DNA of 5,115 bases, taken from NCBI GenBank assembly GCA_014860845.1, contig JACZIY010000286.1, positions 1-5,115 of the forward strand, read 5' to 3'. The notes under the pieces are model-generated. The model ran no database searches and had not been told where the DNA came from. It saw only the letters and a program-made list of their open reading frames with translations. The DNA comes from Anaerolineaceae bacterium (GTDB taxonomy: Bacteria > Chloroflexota > Anaerolineae > Anaerolineales > Anaerolineaceae). Below are positions 1-5,115 of this stretch, piece by piece; positions within the stretch are counted from its first letter, which is position 1, and each line of letters opens with the position of its first letter. A program made the position numbers and the translations under genes.

Positions 1-272
1 ATCATGCTGGATAATTAAGAAAAATTGAACCTTTCTGATTCGTTACCGATTTCTTCTTCCTAATGGTCTAGAACATTATGATTTCTTCTGCACATCAGTG
101 GAAAACCTGCTACTTCCGATTCCAGGAAAACAAGTGGAGGATTAAGTTCCTGACAATGATTTCCTAAATTTGCTTGTATCTGACAAACCGATTTACCTAA
201 AACACCTCACAACTGAAATGATGTCAGACCCATAAGACTGGAAGTGAACTTCGTTTCTTATTACGAAAGAAA
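1..272. other. Non-coding flank downstream of the haem-binding gene
   Basis: No supportable gene. The longest open stretches are a 29-codon plus-strand frame from the ATG at 78 and a minus-strand frame of roughly 48 codons ending at the TAG near 62-64. Neither has a ribosome binding site or recognisable similarity. A plus-strand frame open from the window edge ends at TAA 16-18 and could be the last codons of a converging gene, but five codons are too few to judge. Short inverted repeats near 250-270 have no T-run, so no terminator is called. Confidence 0.4.
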
Positions 273-701
273 TTATTGATTGTTTATGGTTGCCTGCAAA
301 CCACGAATTAAAGCTTCTTTTTCCGCTGAGGTGAGCCGAGCTTCGGGATGCATGATCAAGTAGATCGGCATGGGCATCTCACCTTCTTGAATTACTTCGA
401 TAATTGCATCCTTTTCCCGTACACTTCCCCAATCAGAAAAGTTGAGTTTTTCTCGCCCTTCATTCACATCTCTCTGGACAAGCCATGAGACAGGTGCCAC
501 GTTGCTATACCACAGCCAGACAGTTTCATTGCTATGACAATCGAAACAAGCTCGTTGCGCCAATTCCCGGGTTTGCGCGGAATCCCACTGCGGTTCCTGT
601 ACAACCGGAGGATTGGCATGTTGCCGACCAAGGGGTATTAACTGGATCAACAAGAAAAATGCGACTAAACCAACCAGGGTGAATATTAATATTTTCTTCA
701 T
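273..701 (-). CDS. Membrane-anchored haem-binding domain protein (Haem_bd family, single CXXCH)
   Basis: A 142-residue protein. Residues 4-23 form a hydrophobic segment after MKK, read as an uncleaved anchor or signal peptide that places the rest in the periplasm. The CXXCH motif is CFDCH (Cys52, Cys55, His56), the c-type haem attachment signature. It is followed by NETVWLWYSNVAPVSWLV, a DV..GR..LNFSDW block, and EMPMPIYLIMHPEARLTSAE near residues 108-127. That order (CXXCH, WYS.VAPVSW, LNFS.W, MP..Y...HP.A.L) is what I know of the Haem_bd (PF14376-type) family, and the length is normal for it. A methionine in the MP.. block may be the distal haem ligand (inference). The start is well supported: AAAGGAG lies 8 bases before the ATG. 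Its likely role is small-scale electron transfer or haem sensing in the cell envelope, but the partner is unknown. It lies 115 bases downstream of the propeller gene and may be a separate transcription unit. Confidence 0.88.
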   Translation of the reverse strand: MKKILIFTLVGLVAFFLLIQLIPLGRQHANPPVVQEPQWDSAQTRELAQRACFDCHSNETVWLWYSNVAPVSWLVQRDVNEGREKLNFSDWGSVREKDAIIEVIQEGEMPMPIYLIMHPEARLTSAEKEALIRGLQATINNQ

Positions 702-816
702 ATCTTTAACTCCTTTTTTTGACGGCTGGATTTTTCAGTGTATGAAATTTCTCAATCAGCAAGAACCCTTCGTGTCTCGAATTTCTTCAATCAATTATCT
801 TTGTTTTATTGATTTC

Positions 817-1911
817 TTATGAATTTCCAGGAGGTAATTCCTTTGGATGCGGTGGTTCCGGAAGTAAGGCCAATACATGATCAGTGATACTTTTTGTCCC
901 ATCATATTTAGCAATGCTGATACCACCCTTTCCAACAGCATAAGGATATGTGCCAAACCATAAAGCCCCATCTTTGGTTTCAATAATTGTTCTCACCAAA
1001 TTCTCAATTAATCCATCTTTTTTTGTATATGAAAGCCAGTTCTGGCCATCAAAACGGCTGATGCCTTCATCTGTTCCAAACCACATTTTCTTTTGAGAAT
1101 CAATCATCATGCAATAGATCCGATTATCGATCAATCCGTCTTTTTTGGTTATCCGATGCCAGCTGTTTCCATCAAATATACTGATTCCCTCAACTGTTCC
1201 AAACCACATATTTCCACTCGGATCTTCAAACATCGAATAAACGCAATTATTGATCAATCCATCTTTTGTAGAATAACTTTGCCAATGATTCCCGTCAAAA
1301 CACCCGACCCCAGCTCCGAGTCCATTTTCATAGGTTCCCACCCAAACCCGTTCATGAGAGTCGCTGAATACTTTCAGTATCTCCAATCCCGGTAATTTTT
1401 CACGGGTCGAAAATGTGTCCCAGCGATTATCGCTGAACCGGTACAATCCCCCACCACTAAAGGCTGCTCGCCAGCATCCAGCCCAAAGATCTCCATTAAG
1501 ATCAAAAGTGATATTTAATAAACTCTTGCCTGATAAACCAGCATCTTTAATGATGTTATCCTCCATCAAATTCAATCCATCATCGGTGCCAATCCAGATT
1601 CTGCCTGATTTATCTTCCCGAATACAAGTGATTTCATTGCAGTGCAAACCATGCTTTTTTGTGAAAATTTCCCAGGTTCCAGATGAAAATTTTCCCAGAC
1701 CACCCCCCCAGGTACCAACCCAAATATTTCCAAGTGAATCCTCAAAAAGGTCGTAAATCCAATTGTGCGGTAAACCATTTTGCGTAGTAAAGCTCTCCCA
1801 GGTTAAATGTTCAGCATCCTCGCTGACCTGAAGATATCGCTTAAATAAGGTTAATAATTCCCCACGATTTTGAGAATTAAAAAGATTTTTCGCTAATGAT
1901 TGGCCAGTCAT
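817..1911 (-). CDS. Seven-repeat two-component-regulator-propeller (Reg_prop) protein, no signal peptide
   Basis: A 364-residue protein. After about 36 N-terminal residues without a signal peptide or membrane helix, it consists of seven Reg_prop-type repeats. They start near residues 38, 80, 119, 164, 210, 251 and 292. Each follows the pattern W..[FY]T...GL..N.[IV]..[IM]..D..G..W.GT..G[IL].. .[FY]DG. The W.G motifs are WVGT, WIGT, WAGC, WVGT, WFGT, WFGT and WFGT. Seven repeats suggest a closed seven-bladed beta-propeller. In the family such propellers are usually the periplasmic sensor half of hybrid histidine kinases. Here there is no kinase, Y_Y_Y domain or membrane segment, so it is a stand-alone and probably cytoplasmic propeller. 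It ends in a proline-rich tail (residues 350-364). Repeat 3 is the most divergent and lacks the leading Trp. Translation is coupled to the upstream J-domain-like gene (TAATG overlap; GAAGGAG 4 bases before the ATG). The binding partner or ligand is unknown. Confidence 0.9.
   Translation of the reverse strand: MTGQSLAKNLFNSQNRGELLTLFKRYLQVSEDAEHLTWESFTTQNGLPHNWIYDLFEDSLGNIWVGTWGGGLGKFSSGTWEIFTKKHGLHCNEITCIREDKSGRIWIGTDDGLNLMEDNIIKDAGLSGKSLLNITFDLNGDLWAGCWRAAFSGGGLYRFSDNRWDTFSTREKLPGLEILKVFSDSHERVWVGTYENGLGAGVGCFDGNHWQSYSTKDGLINNCVYSMFEDPSGNMWFGTVEGISIFDGNSWHRITKKDGLIDNRIYCMMIDSQKKMWFGTDEGISRFDGQNWLSYTKKDGLIENLVRTIIETKDGALWFGTYPYAVGKGGISIAKYDGTKSITDHVLALLPEPPHPKELPPGNS
916..1284 (-). repeat. 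Three tandem 123-bp coding repeats (propeller blades 5-7)
   Basis: Trp210, Trp251 and Trp292 are spaced exactly 41 codons apart. So are the DGLI motifs (residues 217, 258, 299) and the W of WFGT (236, 277, 318). At the DNA level the plus-strand word tgttccaaaccacat occurs at 1072-1086 and 1195-1209, with a near copy (tgtgccaaaccat) at 949-961, all 123 bases apart. The word ccatcaaa at 1046 and 1169 has a variant ccgtcaaa at 1292, again in phase. Blades 1-4 vary in length, so blades 5-7 look like the most recent tandem duplications. Confidence 0.85.
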
Positions 1912-1922
1912 TATTCTCCTTC
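1911..1922 (-). promoter_or_regulatory. TAATG stop/start overlap with ribosome binding site for the propeller gene
   Basis: On the minus strand the stop TAA of the coiled-coil gene shares its last A with the ATG of the propeller gene. GAAGGAG at 1922-1916 lies inside the last codons of the upstream gene, 4 bases before the ATG. This arrangement is typical of translational coupling and of a roughly fixed ratio between two products. Confidence 0.85.
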
Positions 1923-2924
1923 AAGATTTGGAAAACGATCCTTATAAACCTGAATGAGATCTTCAATTTTTGACCGCCAGAACAGGATCTTTTCAGCTTC
2001 CTTCAGAATTCTCGATAATATATCTTTTCGTTGGTTCTCCATTTTCATTACAATTTTTTCCGGTTCCTCACCACCGTGTTCTAATAAATCTTGTTTTAAT
2101 CGTTCCACCCTTCGCTGTAATTTTCCTAACAATCTTTGATAACCATTTTCAGTTTCTTTCAATTGCTCCAGATTTTCAAGCGGATCCAAATCCGGTTCTG
2201 ATTGTAATTCCCCTCGATATTCTGTAATATAGGCTTCCATGAGTAGAAAGTCACCTTGTTGGTATACCTCAAAAACTGTCTTGAAATCCTCCGCTGATGT
2301 TTCGGATGTATCTGGATGAATTTTTGGCAAAACGAACCGTTTGAAATCGCGTATTAGTTCCTCTTTTGAGATAGCCTCAGACACATCCTCTGCATCGGTT
2401 TCAAAGTATAGATCAATCAGTTTTTCTTCCAGATTAATTTCTTCCTCAATGTTTTCATCTTTTGTTTCAAAGGCAGCTTCGCCATGTGATAAAACTCTGC
2501 GAATTTCGGTCTCCAATTCTGTCTGATCATTAAAACTCCCATTGAGAATGGCATGTTCAATGCGTGAGAATTCGCTTTCCAGATATTCACGCTGCCTAAC
2601 GGCTTGCTTAAGGCGGATTCCTGGTCGAATAATGAACTCCAGAAAGAGATTTTCTACCTGTCTTAATTTTTCCCTGGATTCATGAAACTGGTTGAGCAAA
2701 GAAATGATTTCTTCTCTGGCATGATTAATATCACCTACATATGATTGGCAGATTTGTCTAATTTTCTTCTCAGACTGTTCCAACCAATGCGAAATGTCAG
2801 TAAATTCCTGCCAAATCTTTGCTGGGATGTCCTGTTTATGTTGATTTATTTTGGATTCTACTTCTGAAAGGAGTTTTCGATTGCGGATAACATCTTCGAT
2901 ATAACGATCAATATTTGAAGGCAT
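1911..2924 (-). CDS. Coiled-coil protein with embedded J-domain-like (HPD) segment
   Basis: A 337-residue, highly charged, mostly helical protein. Residues about 5-125 and 250-330 are rich in K/E/Q with leucine spacing typical of coiled coils. Residues about 155-185 are acidic. Between them, about residues 187-238, is a stretch I read as a J-domain core: a basic helix EELIRDFKRFVLPKIHPD, a short loop TSETSAED, then a helix FKTVFEVYQQGDFLLMEAY. The HPD tripeptide (203-205) is the element J-domains use to stimulate Hsp70/DnaK ATPase, and the following helix resembles the 'AY..GD...L' helix of short J-domain proteins. Canonical helix I (Y..LG) is not evident, and there is no Gly/Phe or zinc-finger region, so this is not DnaJ itself. 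The frame extends five codons further upstream to 2939, but AAGGAGG sits inside those codons, 5 bases before the Met used here. No Hsp70 or GrpE gene lies in the window. The J-domain reading is inference from motif and helix pattern; the gene itself is secure. Confidence 0.85.
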   Translation of the reverse strand: MPSNIDRYIEDVIRNRKLLSEVESKINQHKQDIPAKIWQEFTDISHWLEQSEKKIRQICQSYVGDINHAREEIISLLNQFHESREKLRQVENLFLEFIIRPGIRLKQAVRQREYLESEFSRIEHAILNGSFNDQTELETEIRRVLSHGEAAFETKDENIEEEINLEEKLIDLYFETDAEDVSEAISKEELIRDFKRFVLPKIHPDTSETSAEDFKTVFEVYQQGDFLLMEAYITEYRGELQSEPDLDPLENLEQLKETENGYQRLLGKLQRRVERLKQDLLEHGGEEPEKIVMKMENQRKDILSRILKEAEKILFWRSKIEDLIQVYKDRFPNLEGE

Positions 2925-2929
2925 GGTTT

Positions 2930-2936
2930 CCTCCTT
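2930..2936 (-). promoter_or_regulatory. Ribosome binding site that fixes the start of the J-domain-like gene
   Basis: AAGGAGG on the minus strand lies 5 bases before the ATG at 2924-2922. It falls within the first codons of the longer open frame that begins with ATG at 2939, so the internal ATG is the better start. Confidence 0.8.
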
Positions 2937-2957
2937 CATTTATTTTACAATCGAAAT

Positions 2958-2986
2958 ATAATCCCTTTATTCCTGCCAGGCATCAA
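2958..2986 (-). promoter_or_regulatory. Possible sigma70-like promoter for the J-domain/propeller pair
   Basis: On the minus strand TTGATG (2986-2981) and GATTAT (2963-2958) are separated by 17 bases, each matching 4 of 6 positions of the TTGACA/TATAAT consensus. It sits in the 114-base gap before the J-domain-like gene, where a promoter would be expected. The -10 region overlaps TATATTTC, close to the Bacteroidota TAnnTTTG element, but the spacing to the upstream TTG is then long. The region is AT-rich, so chance matches are likely. Confidence 0.3.
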
Positions 2987-3012
2987 TTTAAATGGTCATC
3001 CATTTACCAATT
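2985..3012. repeat. Inverted repeat in the intergenic gap (possible hairpin or operator)
   Basis: A perfect 7-base stem, TAAATGG/CCATTTA (2989-2995 with 3000-3006), encloses the 4-base loop TCAT. A further AATT/AATT pair (2985-2988 with 3009-3012) extends it across a 2-base bulge. It lies just downstream of the second MGLDY-type gene. No T-run follows on the minus strand, so it is not a classic intrinsic terminator. It abuts the putative -35 hexamer of the next gene and could be an operator or an mRNA end-stabilising hairpin. Confidence 0.4.
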
Positions 3013-3038
3013 TGATTAAATTACCGATTCTAAGGGGA

Positions 3039-3671
3039 TTATTGGTTTCTCATCCATGGTTCGTTCAGAATTTCTTCAAGTTCATCAGGAAGAAGATGTG
3101 TTTTTCCAATATTTTTTGAGACGTGCTGACCTTTATACCAGAATAATTCTCCTTCAAACTCTCTGCTGAAAATTCCATATAATCCAGGAACGCTTTCCAA
3201 TAATTCGCAGAATGTTTTTCGAATGGATGGGGATGCATCAAACAACAAACTCATTTTGGTACCAGTTGTCCCAAAGTCAAAGAAAACGAAGTCATTTGAT
3301 TTTTTTCCGAGGAACCAACTGGAAAGGTCATTATAGATGGTCAGATAGATATATCCAATTTGAACTCGGTCCGGTCTATCTGGATCAGGCGGACCACGGA
3401 AAATATCTTCATTTCCAATCATTCTAAGATAATCAAGAATTTCTGTATCTAAATCAAAATAAATCGATGTTGCAAAAGAGAATTCCGGATCATCGTAATT
3501 AAAATGATTTTTATTGTAGGGTGAACAAACCAGCGGGACGAATAATTTCCGGTCAGGAAATTGAATGACCGTAGGTGGTTCATGATGATCCGTAATAGCT
3601 ATCAGCCCTGCCAGTGCGTCCCATAGGTGTTTTCGTTCAAAATACAAAATGTAGTCGTAATTTAATCCCAT
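3039..3671 (-). CDS. Conserved hypothetical MGLDY-type protein, copy 2
   Basis: A 210-residue soluble protein with no signal peptide or membrane segment. I do not recognise a named domain. It is clearly paralogous to the protein at 4038-4637: over the first 96 residues the two align without gaps, with 39 identities by my count. Shared blocks are the MGL.Y N-terminus, W.AL.G (17-22), HH (29-30), FPDR (38-41), FAT (66-68), EDIFRGPPD (88-96), IG.IYLTIY (105-113), FDFGT.GT.MS.LF (131-144) and SIRKTF (149-154). FW (177-178) and a C-terminal EEI (199-201) also match. Alternating hydrophobic strands suggest an alpha/beta fold. The open frame runs upstream to a TTG at 3707, but the paralogue starts at this Met, so 3671 is used; no good ribosome binding site is visible before it. 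It lies 53 bases after the small membrane-protein gene. Its function is unknown; an immunity-like or accessory role is only a guess. Confidence 0.82.
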   Translation of the reverse strand: MGLNYDYILYFERKHLWDALAGLIAITDHHEPPTVIQFPDRKLFVPLVCSPYNKNHFNYDDPEFSFATSIYFDLDTEILDYLRMIGNEDIFRGPPDPDRPDRVQIGYIYLTIYNDLSSWFLGKKSNDFVFFDFGTTGTKMSLLFDASPSIRKTFCELLESVPGLYGIFSREFEGELFWYKGQHVSKNIGKTHLLPDELEEILNEPWMRNQ

Positions 3672-3724
3672 TTTATGTTTTTCGTTTCCAATGTAAACAT
3701 GTGGCAAAAGTTAGTAATCGATTC

Positions 3725-3949
3725 TTAATAATCTTCCAAATGAAGGCTCGCAATCGCTTTGCCTGTCAATAATCCAAACAGCACTGGAATTGGAATTAAA
3801 AACCACCAATTTATGTTTAATTGATTCCAACCAAACCAATCACATAACAAGCGGTTATAAAAAATAACCAGAACCATCTCTAAAATGAATCCAAAAAAAG
3901 CTCCCATCAAACAACCAGTTTGAAATTCTAAAGGATTTAGTTTTTTCAA
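3725..3949 (-). CDS. Small two-helix membrane protein of unknown function
   Basis: A 74-residue protein with two strongly hydrophobic stretches, about residues 12-31 (GCLMGAFFGFILEMVLVIFY) and 47-67, consistent with a helical hairpin in the inner membrane. The loop between them (WFGWNQLNINWW) is rich in aromatic residues. The C-terminus is short and acidic (HLEDY). No family is recognised. The start is uncertain: TTG at 3949 is the only conventional start upstream of the first helix, and the ribosome binding site is weak. The ATGs at 3954 and 3960 are out of frame, and Met15 would cut into the first helix. It sits between the two MGLDY-type paralogues on the same strand (88 and 53-base gaps), so it is probably co-transcribed with them. 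The hydrophobic pattern and unbroken frame argue that it is real. Confidence 0.62.
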   Translation of the reverse strand: MKKLNPLEFQTGCLMGAFFGFILEMVLVIFYNRLLCDWFGWNQLNINWWFLIPIPVLFGLLTGKAIASLHLEDY

Positions 3950-4037
3950 TTCATTACCATTGATCTGCTATCTTTTCATTTTTATTGAATTTGAAATTTT
4001 GAAAAATTTTTCGCAATTTTTTTTCTCCAGTCAATTA
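3950..4037. other. AT-rich intergenic gap with a 12-base palindrome
   Basis: This 88-base gap is very AT-rich and contains the perfect palindrome GAAAAATTTTTC (4001-4012), flanked by more A- and T-tracts. It might be a weak termination or promoter region between the first MGLDY-type gene and the membrane-protein gene. No clear -35/-10 pair stands out. Confidence 0.3.
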
Positions 4038-4637
4038 TTATGAATTATGTAATCTGGATATCTCTTCAGGAGACATATAAGGATCACCTATCTCAAAATC
4101 GACAGATTGATGATTGATCCAGAATACTTCTGCTGACTCTTCACGATTTAATAACCCACAAACAGCATCGAATTTTTCAGCAAATTGAAGAAATGTTTTG
4201 CGAATGGAGCTGGATTCGGAAAACAATATGCTCATAGTAGTTCCAGGTGTACCAAAATCAAACAAAACCAAATCAGAATCAGGATTATCAGGAATTTTTT
4301 GATAGATTGTGAGGTAAATTATCCCAATTGCTACTTTTTTTTCATCTTCATCAGGTGGACCTCGAAAAACATCTTCATATCCTAATCGATCCATGTATTT
4401 TTGAATTGCATCATCATAGTAAAAATTAAGGACAGTCGCAAAATAAATCTCTGTTGAGTCGCAGAGGATTTCCTCATCACTTCCACTCCAGGTATCTAAA
4501 GGTATCAATAAATCTCGATCCGGAAATTTAATTTTTACAGGAAGTTGATGGTGAGTTGCCAATTTCACAACCCCACTCAAAGCATTCCAAATATCTTCTT
4601 TTTTAAAATAAATCTTAAAACTATAATCGAGACCCAT
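4038..4637 (-). CDS. Conserved hypothetical MGLDY-type protein, copy 1
   Basis: A 199-residue soluble protein with no signal peptide or membrane helix, paralogous to the protein at 3039-3671. It keeps the same blocks: MGLDY, W.AL.G (17-22), HH (29-30), FPDR (38-41), FAT (66-68), EDVFRGPPD (88-96), IG.IYLTIY (104-112), FDFGT.GT.MS.LF (126-139), SIRKTF (144-149), FW and PEEI. It has deletions after FRGPPD and after IYLTIY relative to the other copy. No catalytic motif is evident and I know no named family for it. The open frame extends to a TTG at 4652, but GAAGAGG lies 6 bases before the ATG at 4637, and the paralogue begins at the same residue. It starts 21 bases after the MGID-type gene, so these two are very probably one operon. 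The function is unknown; divergence between copies suggests separate partners or targets (inference). Confidence 0.85.
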   Translation of the reverse strand: MGLDYSFKIYFKKEDIWNALSGVVKLATHHQLPVKIKFPDRDLLIPLDTWSGSDEEILCDSTEIYFATVLNFYYDDAIQKYMDRLGYEDVFRGPPDEDEKKVAIGIIYLTIYQKIPDNPDSDLVLFDFGTPGTTMSILFSESSSIRKTFLQFAEKFDAVCGLLNREESAEVFWINHQSVDFEIGDPYMSPEEISRLHNS

Positions 4638-4643
4638 CAAAGA

Positions 4644-4650
4644 CCTCTTC
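4644..4650 (-). promoter_or_regulatory. Ribosome binding site fixing the start of MGLDY-type copy 1
   Basis: GAAGAGG on the minus strand lies 6 bases before the ATG at 4637-4635. It falls inside the codons of a longer frame that begins with TTG at 4652, which supports the internal ATG. Confidence 0.6.
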
Positions 4651-4658
4651 AATAATTC

Positions 4659-5027
4659 TCATCCCCAATTAATCAAACCTAATCCACGCTCATAACAAAC
4701 TTTGAAAAATTTTTGTAATTCTTTTATCGCTACGAAGTCGTCATCTCTCTCGTAATCTGTGTCAAGATCAGTGTTTGTATCAGAATTTTTCAATGATTCG
4801 TACATTTCACATACCGTTTCGGGTGGAATCCATTCCTGGGTCAAACTCTGCCCAGTAATTTCAATAATTAACAATGCATATACTTTGCCACGAAAACTCC
4901 CATCGTTACCATCACCACTGAATAATCCACCACACAACTGAATGTTTGCTGCCGAAAAAGCTCCACGATCCTCATCAGTTAGTAATATATCTTCAGGTGA
5001 ACGAGATGCAAACGTATCAATGCCCAT
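4659..5027 (-). CDS. Small conserved hypothetical MGID-type protein
   Basis: A 122-residue soluble protein. It begins MGIDTFAS, then has a predicted loop with LCGGLFSGDG (31-40), SFRGKVY (44-50), and a segment EWIPPETVCEMYESL (65-79). A very acidic linker follows (about 82-97), then a C-terminal helix KELQKFFKVCYERGLGLINWG (102-122). The CGG..SG..G, SFRGK.Y, W.PPE.V and FF..C...GLGLI.W blocks look like the conserved positions of a small bacterial family of unknown function; I cannot give it a name. The open frame reaches a TTG three codons upstream (5036). The ATG is preferred because MGID resembles the start of the neighbouring MGLDY proteins, though the ribosome binding site is weak (GGGA). 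It is the first gene of the cluster visible here; the 88 bases upstream are AT-rich and probably hold a promoter I cannot define. Confidence 0.78.
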   Translation of the reverse strand: MGIDTFASRSPEDILLTDEDRGAFSAANIQLCGGLFSGDGNDGSFRGKVYALLIIEITGQSLTQEWIPPETVCEMYESLKNSDTNTDLDTDYERDDDFVAIKELQKFFKVCYERGLGLINWG

Positions 5028-5115
5028 TTGTCCCAACTTTCTTTTTTGTTCAATGATGAAGGATAATTATTACTATTTCTATTTTACAATTTTTTGAATT
5101 TAATTACTTAAGTAG
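5028..5115. other. AT-rich region upstream of the MGID-type gene
   Basis: Read on the minus strand, this stretch is almost all A and T. It has a TAAAAT hexamer (a 5 of 6 match to a -10 box) and a 10-base palindrome TACTTAAGTA at 5105-5114. It is the likely promoter region of the four-gene cluster, but no -35 box fits the -10 candidate convincingly. Confidence 0.3.

Noticed and set aside
485..682. Plus-strand open frame of 65 codons
   Set aside because: It lies wholly antisense to the well-supported haem-binding gene, has no recognisable protein features, and no good ribosome binding site.
789..814. Inverted repeat AATCAAT/ATTGATT just after the propeller gene, considered as a terminator
   Set aside because: The stem is only 7 mostly A-T pairs with a 12-base loop, and no T-run follows on the minus strand.
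1093..1756. Plus-strand open frames opposite the propeller gene
   Set aside because: They are shadows of the repetitive coding sequence; their periodic content mirrors the blades and encodes nothing recognisable.
817..1911. Sensor part of a hybrid histidine kinase broken from its kinase
   Set aside because: There is no signal peptide or membrane segment, the frame ends in a proline-rich tail after a complete seventh repeat, and no kinase remnant is seen in the following 115 bases.
3662..3700. Twelve-codon minus-strand mini-frame overlapping the start of MGLDY-type copy 2
   Set aside because: It could be an upstream leader peptide, but it has no ribosome binding site or attenuator-like hairpin, and a frame this short is expected by chance.
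3039..5027. Complete toxin-immunity or phage-defence system
   Set aside because: No nuclease, toxin, ATPase, reverse transcriptase or TIR motif is visible in any of the four proteins; only the paralogue arrangement is suggestive.

Overview
The window is AT-rich bacterial DNA carrying seven convincing protein genes, all on the minus strand, so the reading order runs from high to low coordinates. Strong AAGGAG-type ribosome binding sites, a CXXCH haem-binding membrane protein and a 'two-component regulator propeller' (Reg_prop) repeat protein suggest a Gram-negative environmental lineage, perhaps of the Bacteroidota/Calditrichota/Ignavibacteria kind. That placement is inference; no rRNA, tRNA or marker gene is present. 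I see no insertion sequence, CRISPR array, integrase or RNA gene.

Layout from the upstream end. (1) Positions 5027-4659: a small soluble protein beginning MGID, with an acidic linker and a GLGLINW C-terminus. (2) 4637-4038: an MGLDY-type protein of unknown function. (3) 3949-3725: a 74-residue protein with two membrane segments. (4) 3671-3039: a second MGLDY-type protein, clearly paralogous to the first. The gaps in this cluster are 21, 88 and 53 bases, so it may form one transcript. (5) After a 114-base gap with an inverted repeat and a possible promoter, 2924-1911 encodes a coiled-coil protein with an embedded J-domain-like segment containing HPD. (6) Its stop overlaps by one base (TAATG) the start of a seven-repeat Reg_prop beta-propeller protein, 1911-817. 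(7) After 115 bases, 701-273 encodes a membrane-anchored haem-binding-domain protein. Positions 1-272 contain no supportable gene.

The best-supported functional link is between the J-domain-like protein and the propeller protein, which are translationally coupled and probably made together. Neither has an export signal. Together they look like a cytoplasmic adaptor/sensor pair: a chaperone-recruiting coiled coil plus a propeller for binding partners. No Hsp70, kinase or response regulator is visible beside them. The upstream cluster has no assignable function. Two divergent copies of one small soluble family around a tiny membrane protein resembles immunity-gene or accessory clusters, but nothing in the window proves that. 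Five genes have conserved or ribosome-binding-site-supported starts a few codons inside the longest open frame. Those internal starts are used here, except for the 74-residue membrane protein, where TTG is the only reasonable full-length start.
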